A DNA stretch of 64,000 nt from Spirosoma validum (GTDB taxonomy: Bacteria; Bacteroidota; Bacteroidia; Cytophagales; Spirosomataceae), in contig NZ_JACXAA010000014.1 of assembly GCF_014699035.1 (NCBI RefSeq), forward strand, positions 62,001 to 126,000, in the 5' to 3' direction. A model generated the notes under the pieces. That model made no database searches. It saw only the letters and a list, made by a program, of their open reading frames with translations, and was not told where the DNA came from. The first letter of the stretch is position 1. Every line of letters begins with the position of its first letter. Shown piece by piece: positions 52,648-61,383 of the stretch. A program made the translations under genes and the position numbers.

Positions 52648-53700
52648 ATGTGTCGCATTATTTTCGATTGTGAGCGGATGAAGTACGTCAATACAGGATT
52701 GTATTATTACTGCCTCAATCTGGGCACTGCCCTTCAGCAACATACCCTTCAGGAACAGTTATCCGTTTTCATTCCCGATCAGGTTCGGTCGGTTTTTGGT
52801 CCTTCGCTACCAAGCCTTGCTCAGCACTCCTTACAGAAATTCTTTATGCCGTCGGTCAGTAAGTTTCAGATCTGGCACAGTACGTATCAAAGTTCTCATT
52901 ACCTGCCTCAACGGAATAAACGCATAAAAGTACTACTCACGATTCACGATCTTAATTTTCTGCACGAAGATAAGCCAGACCAGAAAAAAGAGCGGGATCT
53001 GAAACATGTGCAACGTAATATTGACCGAAGTGATGCCATCGTCTGTATTTCTGAATTCACTAAAAACGATGTGCTGACCCATTGTAATACGTCTGGCAAA
53101 CCCATTTACATGATCTACAACGGCACCAATGGCTTACCTAAGCCATCGCTGGAAGCTAGTTCATACCGTCCAGAGGTGCCGTTTTTGTTTAACATAGGGA
53201 CTATTGCCCGCAAAAAGAATCAGCATCAAATCTTACCTTTGCTGCAAAGTAACCCGGAGCTGGAACTGGTTCTGGCGGGGCGGCACGAAGACAAAGATTA
53301 CGCGCATTTTCTGAAACGACACGCCTGCGAATTAAATGTCGAAGACCGAATGCATTTGGTGTCGGAAGTAACGGAAGGAGAGAAATCCTGGTATTATCAT
53401 AATTGTCAGGCGGTCGTGATGCCTTCTTTAGCCGAAGGTTTTGGTCTTCCGGTTACCGAAGCAATGTCTGTTGGTAAACCCGTGTTTCTATCAAAACATA
53501 CCGCTTTGCCCGAAATAGGAAAGGATCTGGCCTTTTATTTTCATGACCTGGACAACATGCACGGCGATTTTATGGCGGGAATGAACCATTATAGAAACGC
53601 AGGCAGTCAGTTGAAGGAAGCTATGAAAAATCATAGTGCTACCTTTAATTGGAACGACTCGGCCAGAAAATACATTGAAGTATATCGGTCATTAACTTAA
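52648..53700 (+). CDS. GT4-family glycosyltransferase (divergent paralogue)
   Basis: The 350-residue protein parallels the previous one: MCRIIFDCERMKYVNTGLYY, VLLTIHDLNFLHEDKPDQKK, DAIVCISEFTKNDVLTHCNT, FNIGTIARKKNQHQILPLL, and MPSLAEGFGLPVTEAMSVGK with the E-x7-E motif. The shared order points to a gene duplication followed by divergence, perhaps giving different acceptor preference. In the 283-nt gap to the other gene, CATCTTTG at about 52588-52595 is one base from the -7 consensus and 23 nt from a TTG. The ABC exporter gene starts 64 nt downstream on the same strand. Confidence 0.9.
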   Translation: MCRIIFDCERMKYVNTGLYYYCLNLGTALQQHTLQEQLSVFIPDQVRSVFGPSLPSLAQHSLQKFFMPSVSKFQIWHSTYQSSHYLPQRNKRIKVLLTIHDLNFLHEDKPDQKKERDLKHVQRNIDRSDAIVCISEFTKNDVLTHCNTSGKPIYMIYNGTNGLPKPSLEASSYRPEVPFLFNIGTIARKKNQHQILPLLQSNPELELVLAGRHEDKDYAHFLKRHACELNVEDRMHLVSEVTEGEKSWYYHNCQAVVMPSLAEGFGLPVTEAMSVGKPVFLSKHTALPEIGKDLAFYFHDLDNMHGDFMAGMNHYRNAGSQLKEAMKNHSATFNWNDSARKYIEVYRSLT

Positions 53701-53764
53701 CGACTCTGGAATGACTTCGGATTCGGCTGAGTTCAGAACGATCTGTTCACGTTAAATCCAACGA

Positions 53765-55603
53765 ATGAAGATTTATAGGCGGCTGATGGCATATGCCAGG
53801 CCCTACGGAAAATTTATTACTCCTTTTTTCATCTTTACCATTATCAGTGTTTTTTTCAACGTATTTCAATTTGCGTTGATCATTCCACTGCTCAACTTTC
53901 TGTTCGATCCGATGAACACGGCGGTTGCCGCCAAATATGGATCGATGCCCGCCTTCCGGCTATCGCCCGATTATTTTAAAGATGTCTTCTACCATCTGAT
54001 TTATCATTTCAAAACGACCAACCCCATTCACGCCCTGTATTTCCTGGCAGGAATGATTGTAGTGGCCGTAATTTTGACAAACTCGTTCCGGTTTTTGGCC
54101 CAGCAATGTCTGCTCAAAGCCCGAACGTTACTGGTCAAACGGCTGCGGGAAGCGCTGTTCGACAAAATTAACCGGCTACATCTCGGCTATTTCACGAAGG
54201 AACACAAAGGCGATCTGCTGTCCCGACTCAACGGCGATGTGTATGCCATTGAGGGGGTCGCGGGCAATGCGCTCGAAGTTATCTTCAAAGAACCCTACGT
54301 ATTTATCGGCTATTTCGTCGCCCTTTTCGCTATTTCGGTGAAACTGACACTCTTCACGCTGATCATTATCCCGATCTCTGCCGTTGGTATAGCGGCCGTT
54401 ACTAAAAAACTGAAGAAGGAAGCCCAGGACGTACAGGCCTCGATGGGGCGAATGCTGACATTGATGGACGAAACGTTGCTGGGTATGCGGATCATTCGAT
54501 CGTTCAATGCTACGTCGTTTGTGATCAATCAGTTCAGCAAAGAGAATGATTTCCATCGGAAGGCCAGTCTGGATGGGTTTAAGCGCAAGGAACTGGCTCC
54601 GGCTTTTTCCGAAGCGTCAGGCGTTTTTGTGGTGGCCTGTATTCTGGTGTATGGGGGTAGTCTGGTATTAAGTAGTCAGAGTAATTTACAGGCTAGTTCG
54701 TTTATCGCGTTTATTGCTATCTTTTCGCAGGTGATACGTCCGGCCAAAGCCATTGTCGTCGCCCTAACGAATATTCAGCAGGGACGGGCCGCTGGCGAAC
54801 GGATTCTCGAATTGCTGGACAAACCTGTTGAAATTGAAGATAAGCCGGATGCGAAAGGGATGCCCCCCTTCCGTCGGGACATCGTCTTTGAAAACGTAAA
54901 CTTCCAGTATGGCGATAAACCCGTCCTGAAAAACATCAACTTTCGGATCGATAAAGGCAAGAAAATAGCCCTCGTCGGACCGTCAGGCGTAGGAAAATCG
55001 ACCATTGCCGATCTGATTCCCCGGTTCTACGAAGCCACCCGCGGTAATGTTAAAATTGATGGAGTCGACGTTCGGGATTTTACCATGGAATCACTGCGAG
55101 AGCAGATGAGTTTCGTGACGCAGGAGATCATTCTGTTCAACGACACGATTTTCAATAACATCGCGCTAGGCAAACCCAATGCCCGCATGGAGGACGTTAT
55201 CGAAGCGGCCAAAGTGGCGAATGCCCATGATTTTATCATGGAAACCGAGAATGGCTACAACACGAACATTGGCGACCGGGGTATTCGCCTGAGTGGCGGT
55301 CAGCGGCAACGGCTGAGTATTGCCCGTGCGGTGTTCAAAAAACCATCCATTCTGATTCTGGACGAAGCGACGTCGGCCCTGGACATCGAATCGGAAAAAT
55401 CAGTACAGCAAGCCCTTGACAATCTGATGGAAGGCCGTACTACGCTGGTCATTGCGCACCGGCTGAGTACCATCAAAGAAGCCGATGAGATTCTGATTAT
55501 GGAAGGCGGAAAAATCATTGAACGTGGTAACCACTACGAGCTACTCAGCAACGAAGGCAGCGTTTACAAACGGCTGAATAAAATGCACGAGCTACTTCAA
55601 TAA
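53765..55603 (+). CDS. ABC exporter, MsbA-like membrane-ATPase fusion
   Basis: The 612-residue half transporter has about six membrane helices in the first 330 residues and an ATPase domain behind them. Walker A is GPSGVGKST (405-413), the Q-loop is in MSFVTQEIILFN, the signature is IRLSGGQRQRLSIARA, Walker B is PSILILDEATSALD, and the switch histidine is in VIAHRLSTIKEA. It would work as a homodimer, flipping lipid-linked sugars or lipid A-like molecules across the inner membrane. Its place among three glycosyltransferases favours glycan or glycolipid export. The GT4 gene at 55609 converges on it with a 5-nt gap. Confidence 0.92.
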   Translation: MKIYRRLMAYARPYGKFITPFFIFTIISVFFNVFQFALIIPLLNFLFDPMNTAVAAKYGSMPAFRLSPDYFKDVFYHLIYHFKTTNPIHALYFLAGMIVVAVILTNSFRFLAQQCLLKARTLLVKRLREALFDKINRLHLGYFTKEHKGDLLSRLNGDVYAIEGVAGNALEVIFKEPYVFIGYFVALFAISVKLTLFTLIIIPISAVGIAAVTKKLKKEAQDVQASMGRMLTLMDETLLGMRIIRSFNATSFVINQFSKENDFHRKASLDGFKRKELAPAFSEASGVFVVACILVYGGSLVLSSQSNLQASSFIAFIAIFSQVIRPAKAIVVALTNIQQGRAAGERILELLDKPVEIEDKPDAKGMPPFRRDIVFENVNFQYGDKPVLKNINFRIDKGKKIALVGPSGVGKSTIADLIPRFYEATRGNVKIDGVDVRDFTMESLREQMSFVTQEIILFNDTIFNNIALGKPNARMEDVIEAAKVANAHDFIMETENGYNTNIGDRGIRLSGGQRQRLSIARAVFKKPSILILDEATSALDIESEKSVQQALDNLMEGRTTLVIAHRLSTIKEADEILIMEGGKIIERGNHYELLSNEGSVYKRLNKMHELLQ

Positions 55604-55608
55604 TCCGC

Positions 55609-56853
55609 TTACCGAGTCGCTACGTAGTCGACGGCTTTGGCAAACCTGGCCAGCACTTTATCCCAAGTGTAATTTTGGTCCACATACAGCTTTCCTTTCC
55701 GGCCCATTTCACTTGAATCCTGGACCAAAAGCTGATCAACTGCCTGTTCAAAACCAGCGTAGTCTGCGTATAAAAGTCCTGCCTGACTTAATTCAATATG
55801 GTCTTTTATAACTTCGCTACCCCGATTGGCAATGACGGGAATGCCATAGGCGAAGCTTTCTAACGTAACCATTGATAAGCTTTCCTGTAGGGAGGGGATA
55901 ATCAATAGTTTAGCGCTTTTTAACAGACTGACTTTAACGGCTTCCTCCACAAATCCTACCGGAATTATATCAGGGTGTTCGGGCAATGGCATGAATGTCT
56001 GACCAACCAGCACCAACTTTAGGGGGCCGGGCTTGTTTTCCTTATAGCGAATAAAGTAGTTGAACAAGTCATCGCAGCCCTTCGCCAAATCGATCCGACC
56101 GATATAAATCAGATAAGGTGAATCGGTACCTAACAGTTGAGCGACAGAAACACCGGCAGTCGCCTGGTTCGATTCAATACCTATACCAAGGATGTCGTTG
56201 TAAATTGCTTCGTTACGAAACAACTGATGGACGAAGCGCTTTTCGGCCGCGGTGAGAAATAGAATCGCTTTGGGCTTTTGGAATACCTCCCGAAACACGG
56301 GCAGGTAGATAGGGATTTCGTCGTGCGCTGTAGGGATAAAAATCGACTTTTTAGGCGCTACGTTCAGTCCGGCAACTGTAGGAAAATACAAGTACGTTAT
56401 AAAGATTAGCGCATCATACTGTTTATGGTTACGCTTCAGATAGGTAATCAGGTCAGGGGTATAAGGACCCTGATTTTGCGCCCATATCTGACTGTAGCGC
56501 CGAACGCTCTTCCCCACCAACGCTCGCCCCCACATTCGTAACCGACCCAATCCTTGCCATTCTTCGGGACGCGACCATTTTTTGATTTTACGCTCCACCA
56601 AATTGGGCCAATCACCTTCCTGACGTTCGTGCGCAACCGTAAACCGATGCACCCGCACGCCGTTTATATCGGTAGTCTCGGCCGGATACCAGTTAGCCCA
56701 GGTAACATATTCCAGGGCACAACTCGTCAATACGTCGACCTCGTAGGTGTTCGTTCTGGTTAGTTGCTCGGCCAGAATACGACACAGGTATTCAGCGCCA
56801 CCATTCACCTCAACGCCGTATCGCTGAACGACAAAAGCTATTTTTCTTTTCAT
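55609..56853 (-). CDS. GT4-family glycosyltransferase
   Basis: The 414-residue protein begins MKRKIAFVVQRYGVEVNGGA, the acceptor loop of GT-B enzymes, and contains KSIFIPTAHDEIPIYLPVFR, YIGRIDLAKGCDDLFNYFIR and PSLQESLSMVTLESFAYGIP with the donor-site glutamates, then GSEVIKDH. It is more distant from the two paralogues at 51294 and 52648. It is transcribed toward the ABC exporter gene. Donor and acceptor are unknown; a role in the same surface glycan is inferred from position. Confidence 0.9.
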   Translation of the reverse strand: MKRKIAFVVQRYGVEVNGGAEYLCRILAEQLTRTNTYEVDVLTSCALEYVTWANWYPAETTDINGVRVHRFTVAHERQEGDWPNLVERKIKKWSRPEEWQGLGRLRMWGRALVGKSVRRYSQIWAQNQGPYTPDLITYLKRNHKQYDALIFITYLYFPTVAGLNVAPKKSIFIPTAHDEIPIYLPVFREVFQKPKAILFLTAAEKRFVHQLFRNEAIYNDILGIGIESNQATAGVSVAQLLGTDSPYLIYIGRIDLAKGCDDLFNYFIRYKENKPGPLKLVLVGQTFMPLPEHPDIIPVGFVEEAVKVSLLKSAKLLIIPSLQESLSMVTLESFAYGIPVIANRGSEVIKDHIELSQAGLLYADYAGFEQAVDQLLVQDSSEMGRKGKLYVDQNYTWDKVLARFAKAVDYVATR

Positions 56854-56998
56854 TTAATGCGTAGTGCTGTACGCCTACTCGTTGAGTACGCTAAGCGAAT
56901 ATGATCGCTAAAATAAACTGATTATTTCTGAACCTATTGATTACGTGCAATTATCAGTAAAGCTGACTTTACTGGAAACGAACTTTTTGGCAGAGGGG

Positions 56999-57379
56999 TT
57001 ACAAGACTTTTGATTTTTTCGCGATGCCGTAATAAATAAATAACCCGCTCACCACGATACGTAGCGCTATGTTCCCCCAAATTTTTGCGCTTGCTCCCTG
57101 ACTAAAGGCGTAAATTTCGACAGCCGCCGTCAAGCTATGAAGCACAATGAACGTCAGGCAAATAAGCTGTATAGCCTCGACATTCCTGAGTTTCGTGCCG
57201 TAGTAAGACAACACTGCCAGGCTCACCTCGCAAGCACCAAGCAGATAACACAGGAGATTGGCCTCTGGATTCAAGTGAATGTTTACCGAACCGGGAATTA
57301 AACCGGGCGTAACAATCAGCACAACACCAGCCGCGAACGTAACGACGGCATGAAGAATGAGTAACCGGGTTAGATTCAT
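56999..57379 (-). CDS. Small four-helix membrane protein of unknown function
   Basis: The 126-residue product has four hydrophobic segments (MNLTRLLILHAVVTFAAGVV, LLCYLLGACEVSLAVLSYYG, AIQLICLTFIVLHSLTAAVE and IALRIVVSGLFIYYGIA) and short polar loops. This topology is common in DoxX- or DUF4345-like proteins, but the diagnostic residues are not clear. It has its own intergenic regions on both sides and no evident operon partner. Confidence 0.65.
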   Translation of the reverse strand: MNLTRLLILHAVVTFAAGVVLIVTPGLIPGSVNIHLNPEANLLCYLLGACEVSLAVLSYYGTKLRNVEAIQLICLTFIVLHSLTAAVEIYAFSQGASAKIWGNIALRIVVSGLFIYYGIAKKSKVL

Positions 57380-57558
57380 TAACGAATCGAGTTATTCTTT
57401 ACAACTAAGCGTTTCCTTCTCTCAAAGCTACGCATTCAGGTAACACGTTCTGATCAGATTCAGATGATGTCGTTCAGGGCCGGCAATATGGTAGCCAAAT
57501 GTGCGCCGAATACGGTCCAGGATTCAACTTATCTAAGCCCGAGCGAACTGATTTTTAA

Positions 57559-58110
57559 AGTGGAAAAAAGCAAGCCGGAAGTGATGAACGACGTACCGGC
57601 AATCGGTTACCCAACCCACCCAAAACCATTCTTACCACGGCTTACCGGGAGTACGCGCTGGATGGTTATGAACTCGATGTGCTGGCTTATCTCATCAAGC
57701 ACATTCTCTTCGATCGCTTCATGAAGGCCGTCGGAAAAGTATTTACGTACAAGCCAGCGGTTCCACTAACCTCTCCGCTAGCCGCAGAAGAGCCTTTCCT
57801 TTTCGTCAAAGAAGATCGTCAGTTAATCCGGGTTTCGCTTCGGGAAATCATTTCACTGGAGAGTTTGCGGGATTACGTAAAGATCACTACATCTACCCAG
57901 CAGATTGTTACCCGCCAAACATTAGGGTATTACGAGGAGCTACTCCCTGGCGAGCAATTCCTGCGCATTCATCGATCGTTTATCGTGGCTAAAGCGAAAA
58001 TAATTTCGATGACGGAATCCCGCATCAACGTACCGGGTCAAATGCTGCCTATTGGTCGGTATTACAAACCGCGGGTATTGGAACAGTTACAAGTACGCGA
58101 ATTGCTCTAA
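57559..58110 (+). pseudogene. Beheaded LytTR response regulator
   Basis: The C-terminal LytTR DNA-binding domain is intact (FLFVKEDRQLIRVSLREIIS, LESLRDYVKITTSTQQIVTR, LPGEQFLRIHRSFIVAKAKI). In front of it only the last third of a receiver domain can be read: TILTTAYREYALDGYELDVL, with the conserved lysine in LIKHI. The phosphoacceptor half is missing, an in-frame TAA stands at 57556, and no normal start is present (only a GTG at 57679 inside the receiver part). Members of this family normally have about 240 residues. It is either a pseudogene or a free LytTR domain translated from the GTG. No partner kinase is adjacent. Confidence 0.75.
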
Positions 58111-58183
58111 CCGTATATTTGTGGAAGACCACATGTTTGGGTACTGCTACGTAATTTTTCCGATACCAGAACCAGGCGAAGCC

Positions 58184-58486
58184 ATGATCTATTACACCCA
58201 AATCTTATTTGTAAAACCGGGCCGGGAGGATGTATTTCACTCGTTTGAAGACCAGGTTCTGCCGTTGCTTCAACAGCATCACGGGGAGTTGATCTACCGG
58301 GTGAGACCGCCCAAATCGTCGGTAGTTGCTACGACTTTTGGCAATCCTTACGAGATTCACCTCGTCAGCTTTCGCAGTCGGGAGGATTTTGAGGCTTACC
58401 GAGACGATCCGCAACGGTTGCAATACGTACCGCTAAAAGATCAGTCTATTGAACGAGTCATGCTGATTGAAGGAAAGCTATTGTAG
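58184..58486 (+). CDS. DUF1330-like small protein
   Basis: The frame is open from 58052, overlapping the LytTR gene, but family similarity starts at ATG 58184: MIYYTQILFVKPGREDVFHS, then ELIYRVRPPKSSVVATTFGN, EIHLVSFRSREDFEAYRDDP and QYVPLKDQSIERVMLIEG. This is a ferredoxin-like alpha/beta pattern typical of DUF1330 and related dimeric barrels, cytoplasmic proteins of about 100 residues with no established reaction. Its own ATG is 74 nt after the LytTR stop. Confidence 0.72.
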   Translation: MIYYTQILFVKPGREDVFHSFEDQVLPLLQQHHGELIYRVRPPKSSVVATTFGNPYEIHLVSFRSREDFEAYRDDPQRLQYVPLKDQSIERVMLIEGKLL

Positions 58487-58562
58487 TATTCGTTGACTGT
58501 AGGTCTACTAAGATGAACTAATCCACAGCTCATTTAGGTATCCAATACAAGCAGGAAAACGA

Positions 58563-59315
58563 ATGAATCTTCTTTTCATAAAACTTACACTTATTCCGGG
58601 CGTCATTGCACTGGTCACGCTGGTTGCTCGAAAGTGGGGCAATAAAATAGGTGGATTAATTGGGAGTATGCCCTGGACCGCCGGACCTATTCTGCTGTTT
58701 TTCATTCTTGAACAGGGCAAGCCTTTTGCTATTGAATCGATTCAGGGCGTAATGACGGGGATTCTGGCCTTAATTATTTTTTGCCTAAGCTATTCGACAC
58801 TATCCAAAAAACTAACCTGGCTGCCTACCCTGCTGCTCTCGTATAGCTTGTATGCCGTTGCCGCTGTAGTCATCAATTCTTTACAGTTGAATCTATATGT
58901 GAGTTATATGCTTGTGATAGCCTTTACCCTGTTGGCATTACGGTTTTTCCCACTCCCAACGAGCCAGGCAATTATTGCCCGACGTATTCCGTTCGATATT
59001 CCGATCCGGATGGGGGTTGCAACTGTGTTTGTACTTATCATCACCGGTCTGGCCAGCATTCTTGGCCCCAAATGGAGTGGCATTTTAACGCCATTTCCGA
59101 TCATGACGTCTGTACTGGCCATTTTTTCGCATACGCAGCAAGGAAGTAATGCGACTATCACCACACTACGCGGACTCGTGATGGGGTTGCTGGGTTTCAC
59201 TACGTTTCTCTTTCTACAGGTTTTCCTGTTACGCGAGTTTTCGGTTGCCTTCTCTTTTGGCATTGCCTTACTGGTAAACGCCTTCATTAACGTAATCGCC
59301 AGTCGTGTGTGGTAA
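58563..59315 (+). CDS. Polytopic membrane protein with internal duplication
   Basis: The 250-residue protein has about eight hydrophobic segments. Its two halves are alike: GNKIGGLIGSMPWTAGPILL with FFILEQGKPFAIESIQGVMT in the first, and GPKWSGILTPFPIMTSVLAI with FSHTQQGSNATITTLRGLVM in the second. Each pairs a glycine-rich turn, a proline in the membrane, a (E/Q)QG motif and a GxxxG helix. The design recalls GlpM-like proteins, which carry a single such unit, joined in tandem. Inner membrane location is clear; function is unknown. Confidence 0.75.
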   Translation: MNLLFIKLTLIPGVIALVTLVARKWGNKIGGLIGSMPWTAGPILLFFILEQGKPFAIESIQGVMTGILALIIFCLSYSTLSKKLTWLPTLLLSYSLYAVAAVVINSLQLNLYVSYMLVIAFTLLALRFFPLPTSQAIIARRIPFDIPIRMGVATVFVLIITGLASILGPKWSGILTPFPIMTSVLAIFSHTQQGSNATITTLRGLVMGLLGFTTFLFLQVFLLREFSVAFSFGIALLVNAFINVIASRVW

Positions 59316-59384
59316 TTAGTCAGCCGACTGGATTTCCAGAGCGATCTAATTAAATTTAATCTTACTAATACATCAATACTATGT

Positions 59385-59428
59385 TTTAACGGATTTTATG
59401 TTTTATTTGCAATATAAAATCCGTTAAA
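59385..59428 (+). promoter_or_regulatory. Perfect hairpin ending 2 nt before an acetyltransferase start codon
   Basis: TTTAACGGATTTTAT (59385-59399) and ATAAAATCCGTTAAA (59414-59428) are perfect 15-bp arms with a 14-nt loop. The right arm ends two bases before the ATG at 59431, where ribosomes must load. It may be an operator, a translational control hairpin, or the terminator of the upstream membrane protein gene. Confidence 0.6.
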
Positions 59429-59430
59429 CT

Positions 59431-59850
59431 ATGGCATATACCGTCGAACTAACTCAGCTTTCTTCAGCTCCTCAGGCGTATCAATTGTCCCTGCTCGACG
59501 ACGAGAATCAACCTATCGGCTATGCGATGGGTGAGTTTAGGCAATACGTAGTATGGTATGAAGGCCAGCCTTATTTTTTCCTGAACGATCTGGTTATTAG
59601 CGATCAAGCCCAGCAACAACAGGGTTTTGGGGATCAGTTATTACAGGAAGTAGAAGCCTTTGCCCGTCGGGAAGGCGCTTACTGGATTAGAGGTCACGTA
59701 GATCCTCAATCGGTTAGCTATACCACTGCTGGTACGGATAAACGAACACTGGGAAAATTTCTGGGGAAACACGGCTATGGACTTAAGCGAGAGATCCATG
59801 ATGACTCAATCCGATTCTGGAAGCCACTCCGTCGCTTATCGGGTTCCTAA
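59431..59850 (+). CDS. GNAT-family N-acetyltransferase
   Basis: The 139-residue protein has a GNAT core: LNDLVISDQAQQQQGFGDQL followed by LQEVEAFARREG is the acetyl-CoA-binding motif A (normally Q/RxxGxG/A; here QQGFGD), and YWIRGHVDP is the next strand. The last 40 residues, with TDKRTLGKFLGKHGYGLKRE, form the usual C-terminal strand pair. It would transfer an acetyl group from acetyl-CoA to an amine; the substrate is unknown. The start codon lies directly behind a perfect hairpin. Confidence 0.75.
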   Translation: MAYTVELTQLSSAPQAYQLSLLDDENQPIGYAMGEFRQYVVWYEGQPYFFLNDLVISDQAQQQQGFGDQLLQEVEAFARREGAYWIRGHVDPQSVSYTTAGTDKRTLGKFLGKHGYGLKREIHDDSIRFWKPLRRLSGS

Positions 59851-60019
59851 ACCTCCTTTTCAGCAAATAGGAAACGTTAAGGATTTATTGGTGTGACCTG
59901 CCTTGCCAATACGTTAAAAGATCAAAGTTAATGATGTAAATTATATCATAAATACTTAGTACCAAACACTTTACGCAATAATTAGTTAGGCTTATTAAAA
60001 ACAACAAATTGAATGAATT

Positions 60020-60220
60020 ATGCGAATCATCGGTAACTTTTCTCTCTCGGCTCCTCTTGCCAGACATTTACAATTTCGGCTCAATCAAGTGCCCAATACG
60101 GTTGTTCAAATCCGCGACATTCCTGCAGAAAACTTAGCCCAGGAACGAGTCGTTATTAAAACAGATATGGCTGGCTGGCAGCAGTTCAGTCAATTAATGA
60201 GCGAGTATGGTATTGCCTGA
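60020..60220 (+). CDS. Small protein of unknown function
   Basis: The 66-residue product (MRIIGNFSLSAPLARHLQFR... QFSQLMSEYGIA) has a mixed alpha/beta pattern, no signal peptide and no recognised motif. It has its own leader of about 170 nt and is followed by a clear bidirectional terminator, which supports a real gene. Codon use is like that of its neighbours. Confidence 0.5.
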   Translation: MRIIGNFSLSAPLARHLQFRLNQVPNTVVQIRDIPAENLAQERVVIKTDMAGWQQFSQLMSEYGIA

Positions 60221-60241
60221 TCTTTTACTTGTACTATGAAA

Positions 60242-60297
60242 TACGGCTAGTACGCCCTAGCGATGCTTTGTCATCTTGTAGGAGCATACTAGCCGTA
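60242..60297. terminator. Bidirectional terminator-like inverted repeat
   Basis: TACGGCTAGTA (60242-60252) and TACTAGCCGTA (60287-60297) pair perfectly over 11 bp, with AT-rich flanks. It lies between two convergent small genes. Confidence 0.65.
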
Positions 60298-60305
60298 ATT
60301 TGTTC

Positions 60306-60668
60306 TCAGCTGACCAGGAAATTAATTGCCTGTTTCAGGGTCCGTTCGTTGTGACTTTGTGGGTCAGTATAAGAACGTTCACCAACTTCAATGGTCAGTT
60401 CTTTACCTATTAGTTGCTTGGTATCAAGCTCTTTGCCTTCCTGAACCGGTATACCCGCTTCGTCAAATAAGCTGATAATCGCTGGCATACCCGCCGGAGA
60501 CTGATAGAAGCGGTGGGATACGTAGCCTTCGTCGTTCTCGAAGCGAACCGCAAAAAACGGTATCTCTTTGTATTCGCTGGCTCCCTCTTCAATATCGGTA
60601 ATCGTTACGTGTTGGCGGCCATCTGCCAGCAATGTTTTATCCTGTCCTTTCTCTACAGCAATTTTCAT
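60306..60668 (-). CDS. Small conserved-looking protein of unknown function
   Basis: The 120-residue product begins MKIAVEKGQDKTLLADGRQH and continues with YKEIPFFAVRFENDEGYVSH, RFYQSPAGMPAIISLFDEAG and DTKQLIGKELTIEVGERSY. The beta-rich, acidic pattern resembles small single-stranded-DNA-binding-like or phage-derived proteins, though I cannot name the family. It is cytoplasmic by composition and is not obviously linked to its neighbours. Confidence 0.6.
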   Translation of the reverse strand: MKIAVEKGQDKTLLADGRQHVTITDIEEGASEYKEIPFFAVRFENDEGYVSHRFYQSPAGMPAIISLFDEAGIPVQEGKELDTKQLIGKELTIEVGERSYTDPQSHNERTLKQAINFLVS

Positions 60669-60730
60669 AACGGTATATTTTATTTATATCATAAACAGCA
60701 ACCGAATTTAATTGTTTAGAAGAACTAGTT

Positions 60731-61201
60731 CTATTTACGTAGTGCTAGTAAACGAGGAGCGTGTTTGCGAATAAAATAGGCCCCAATCCAGCTGGTAATA
60801 CTACTGGCAACCAGAACAATGGGCCAGAATTGGTTTATTGGGAGGGTGCGGGTGAAAAGCTCGGCCCAGAAAGCAGCGTACAAGCCCACAATCGACCAGT
60901 TCATGAAGTAATAATGCCAGTGAATCCAATTCTTGATACGTTGTCGAAGTAGTGCGGGGACAATGCCCCCGATCAGGCAGAACAGACTCACGATGGCTAA
61001 TGCATGGAACGGACCAAACCGGCCGAATAGGTGATAAATCTGAAAAGCAGTCAGGTTAAGCAGTAGCATGCTACTCACGTAGATGTAGCCAATGCGTCGG
61101 TGGAACAGCCCGCCTTTGGGTTTAGTGATGACAACAGCTCCGCTAAGCATAGCCAACAAAGCAGAAATGAAGTGAAATAAACCAAGTGTAGAATGGATCA
61201 T
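60731..61201 (-). CDS. DUF2306-like membrane protein
   Basis: I start at ATG 61201; the longer frame to 61474 adds a poorly hydrophobic, non-homologous stretch. The 156-residue protein has four membrane segments. Histidines stand at helix ends (LGLFHFISALLAMLSGAVVI, GGLFHRRIGYIYVSSML, FQIYHLFGRFGPFHALAIVS, NWIHWHYYFMNWSIVGLYAA), a pattern of DUF2306 proteins that suggests haem or metal binding like cytochrome b561. Function unproven. Confidence 0.75.
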   Translation of the reverse strand: MIHSTLGLFHFISALLAMLSGAVVITKPKGGLFHRRIGYIYVSSMLLLNLTAFQIYHLFGRFGPFHALAIVSLFCLIGGIVPALLRQRIKNWIHWHYYFMNWSIVGLYAAFWAELFTRTLPINQFWPIVLVASSITSWIGAYFIRKHAPRLLALRK

Positions 61202-61383
61202 GATTATGCATCGGAGATGATCGCCAAAGGTAAATTCGGGTCTCAGTCTGTCGATGATATTTTTGACCAATGCGGGAAAAATAGCCGTGAAGCTGGTTCG
61301 ATGGCGGATAAATACATAAAGACATGTATCCTGATCAGCTATGGAAAATCTAGAGCATAGAGGCTTGCTCCACTCATAACGGA

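Noticed and set aside
57464..57724. 86-residue frame upstream of the LytTR domain
   Set aside because: It is in another frame from the receiver remnant and shows no receiver motif; it reads through decayed sequence.
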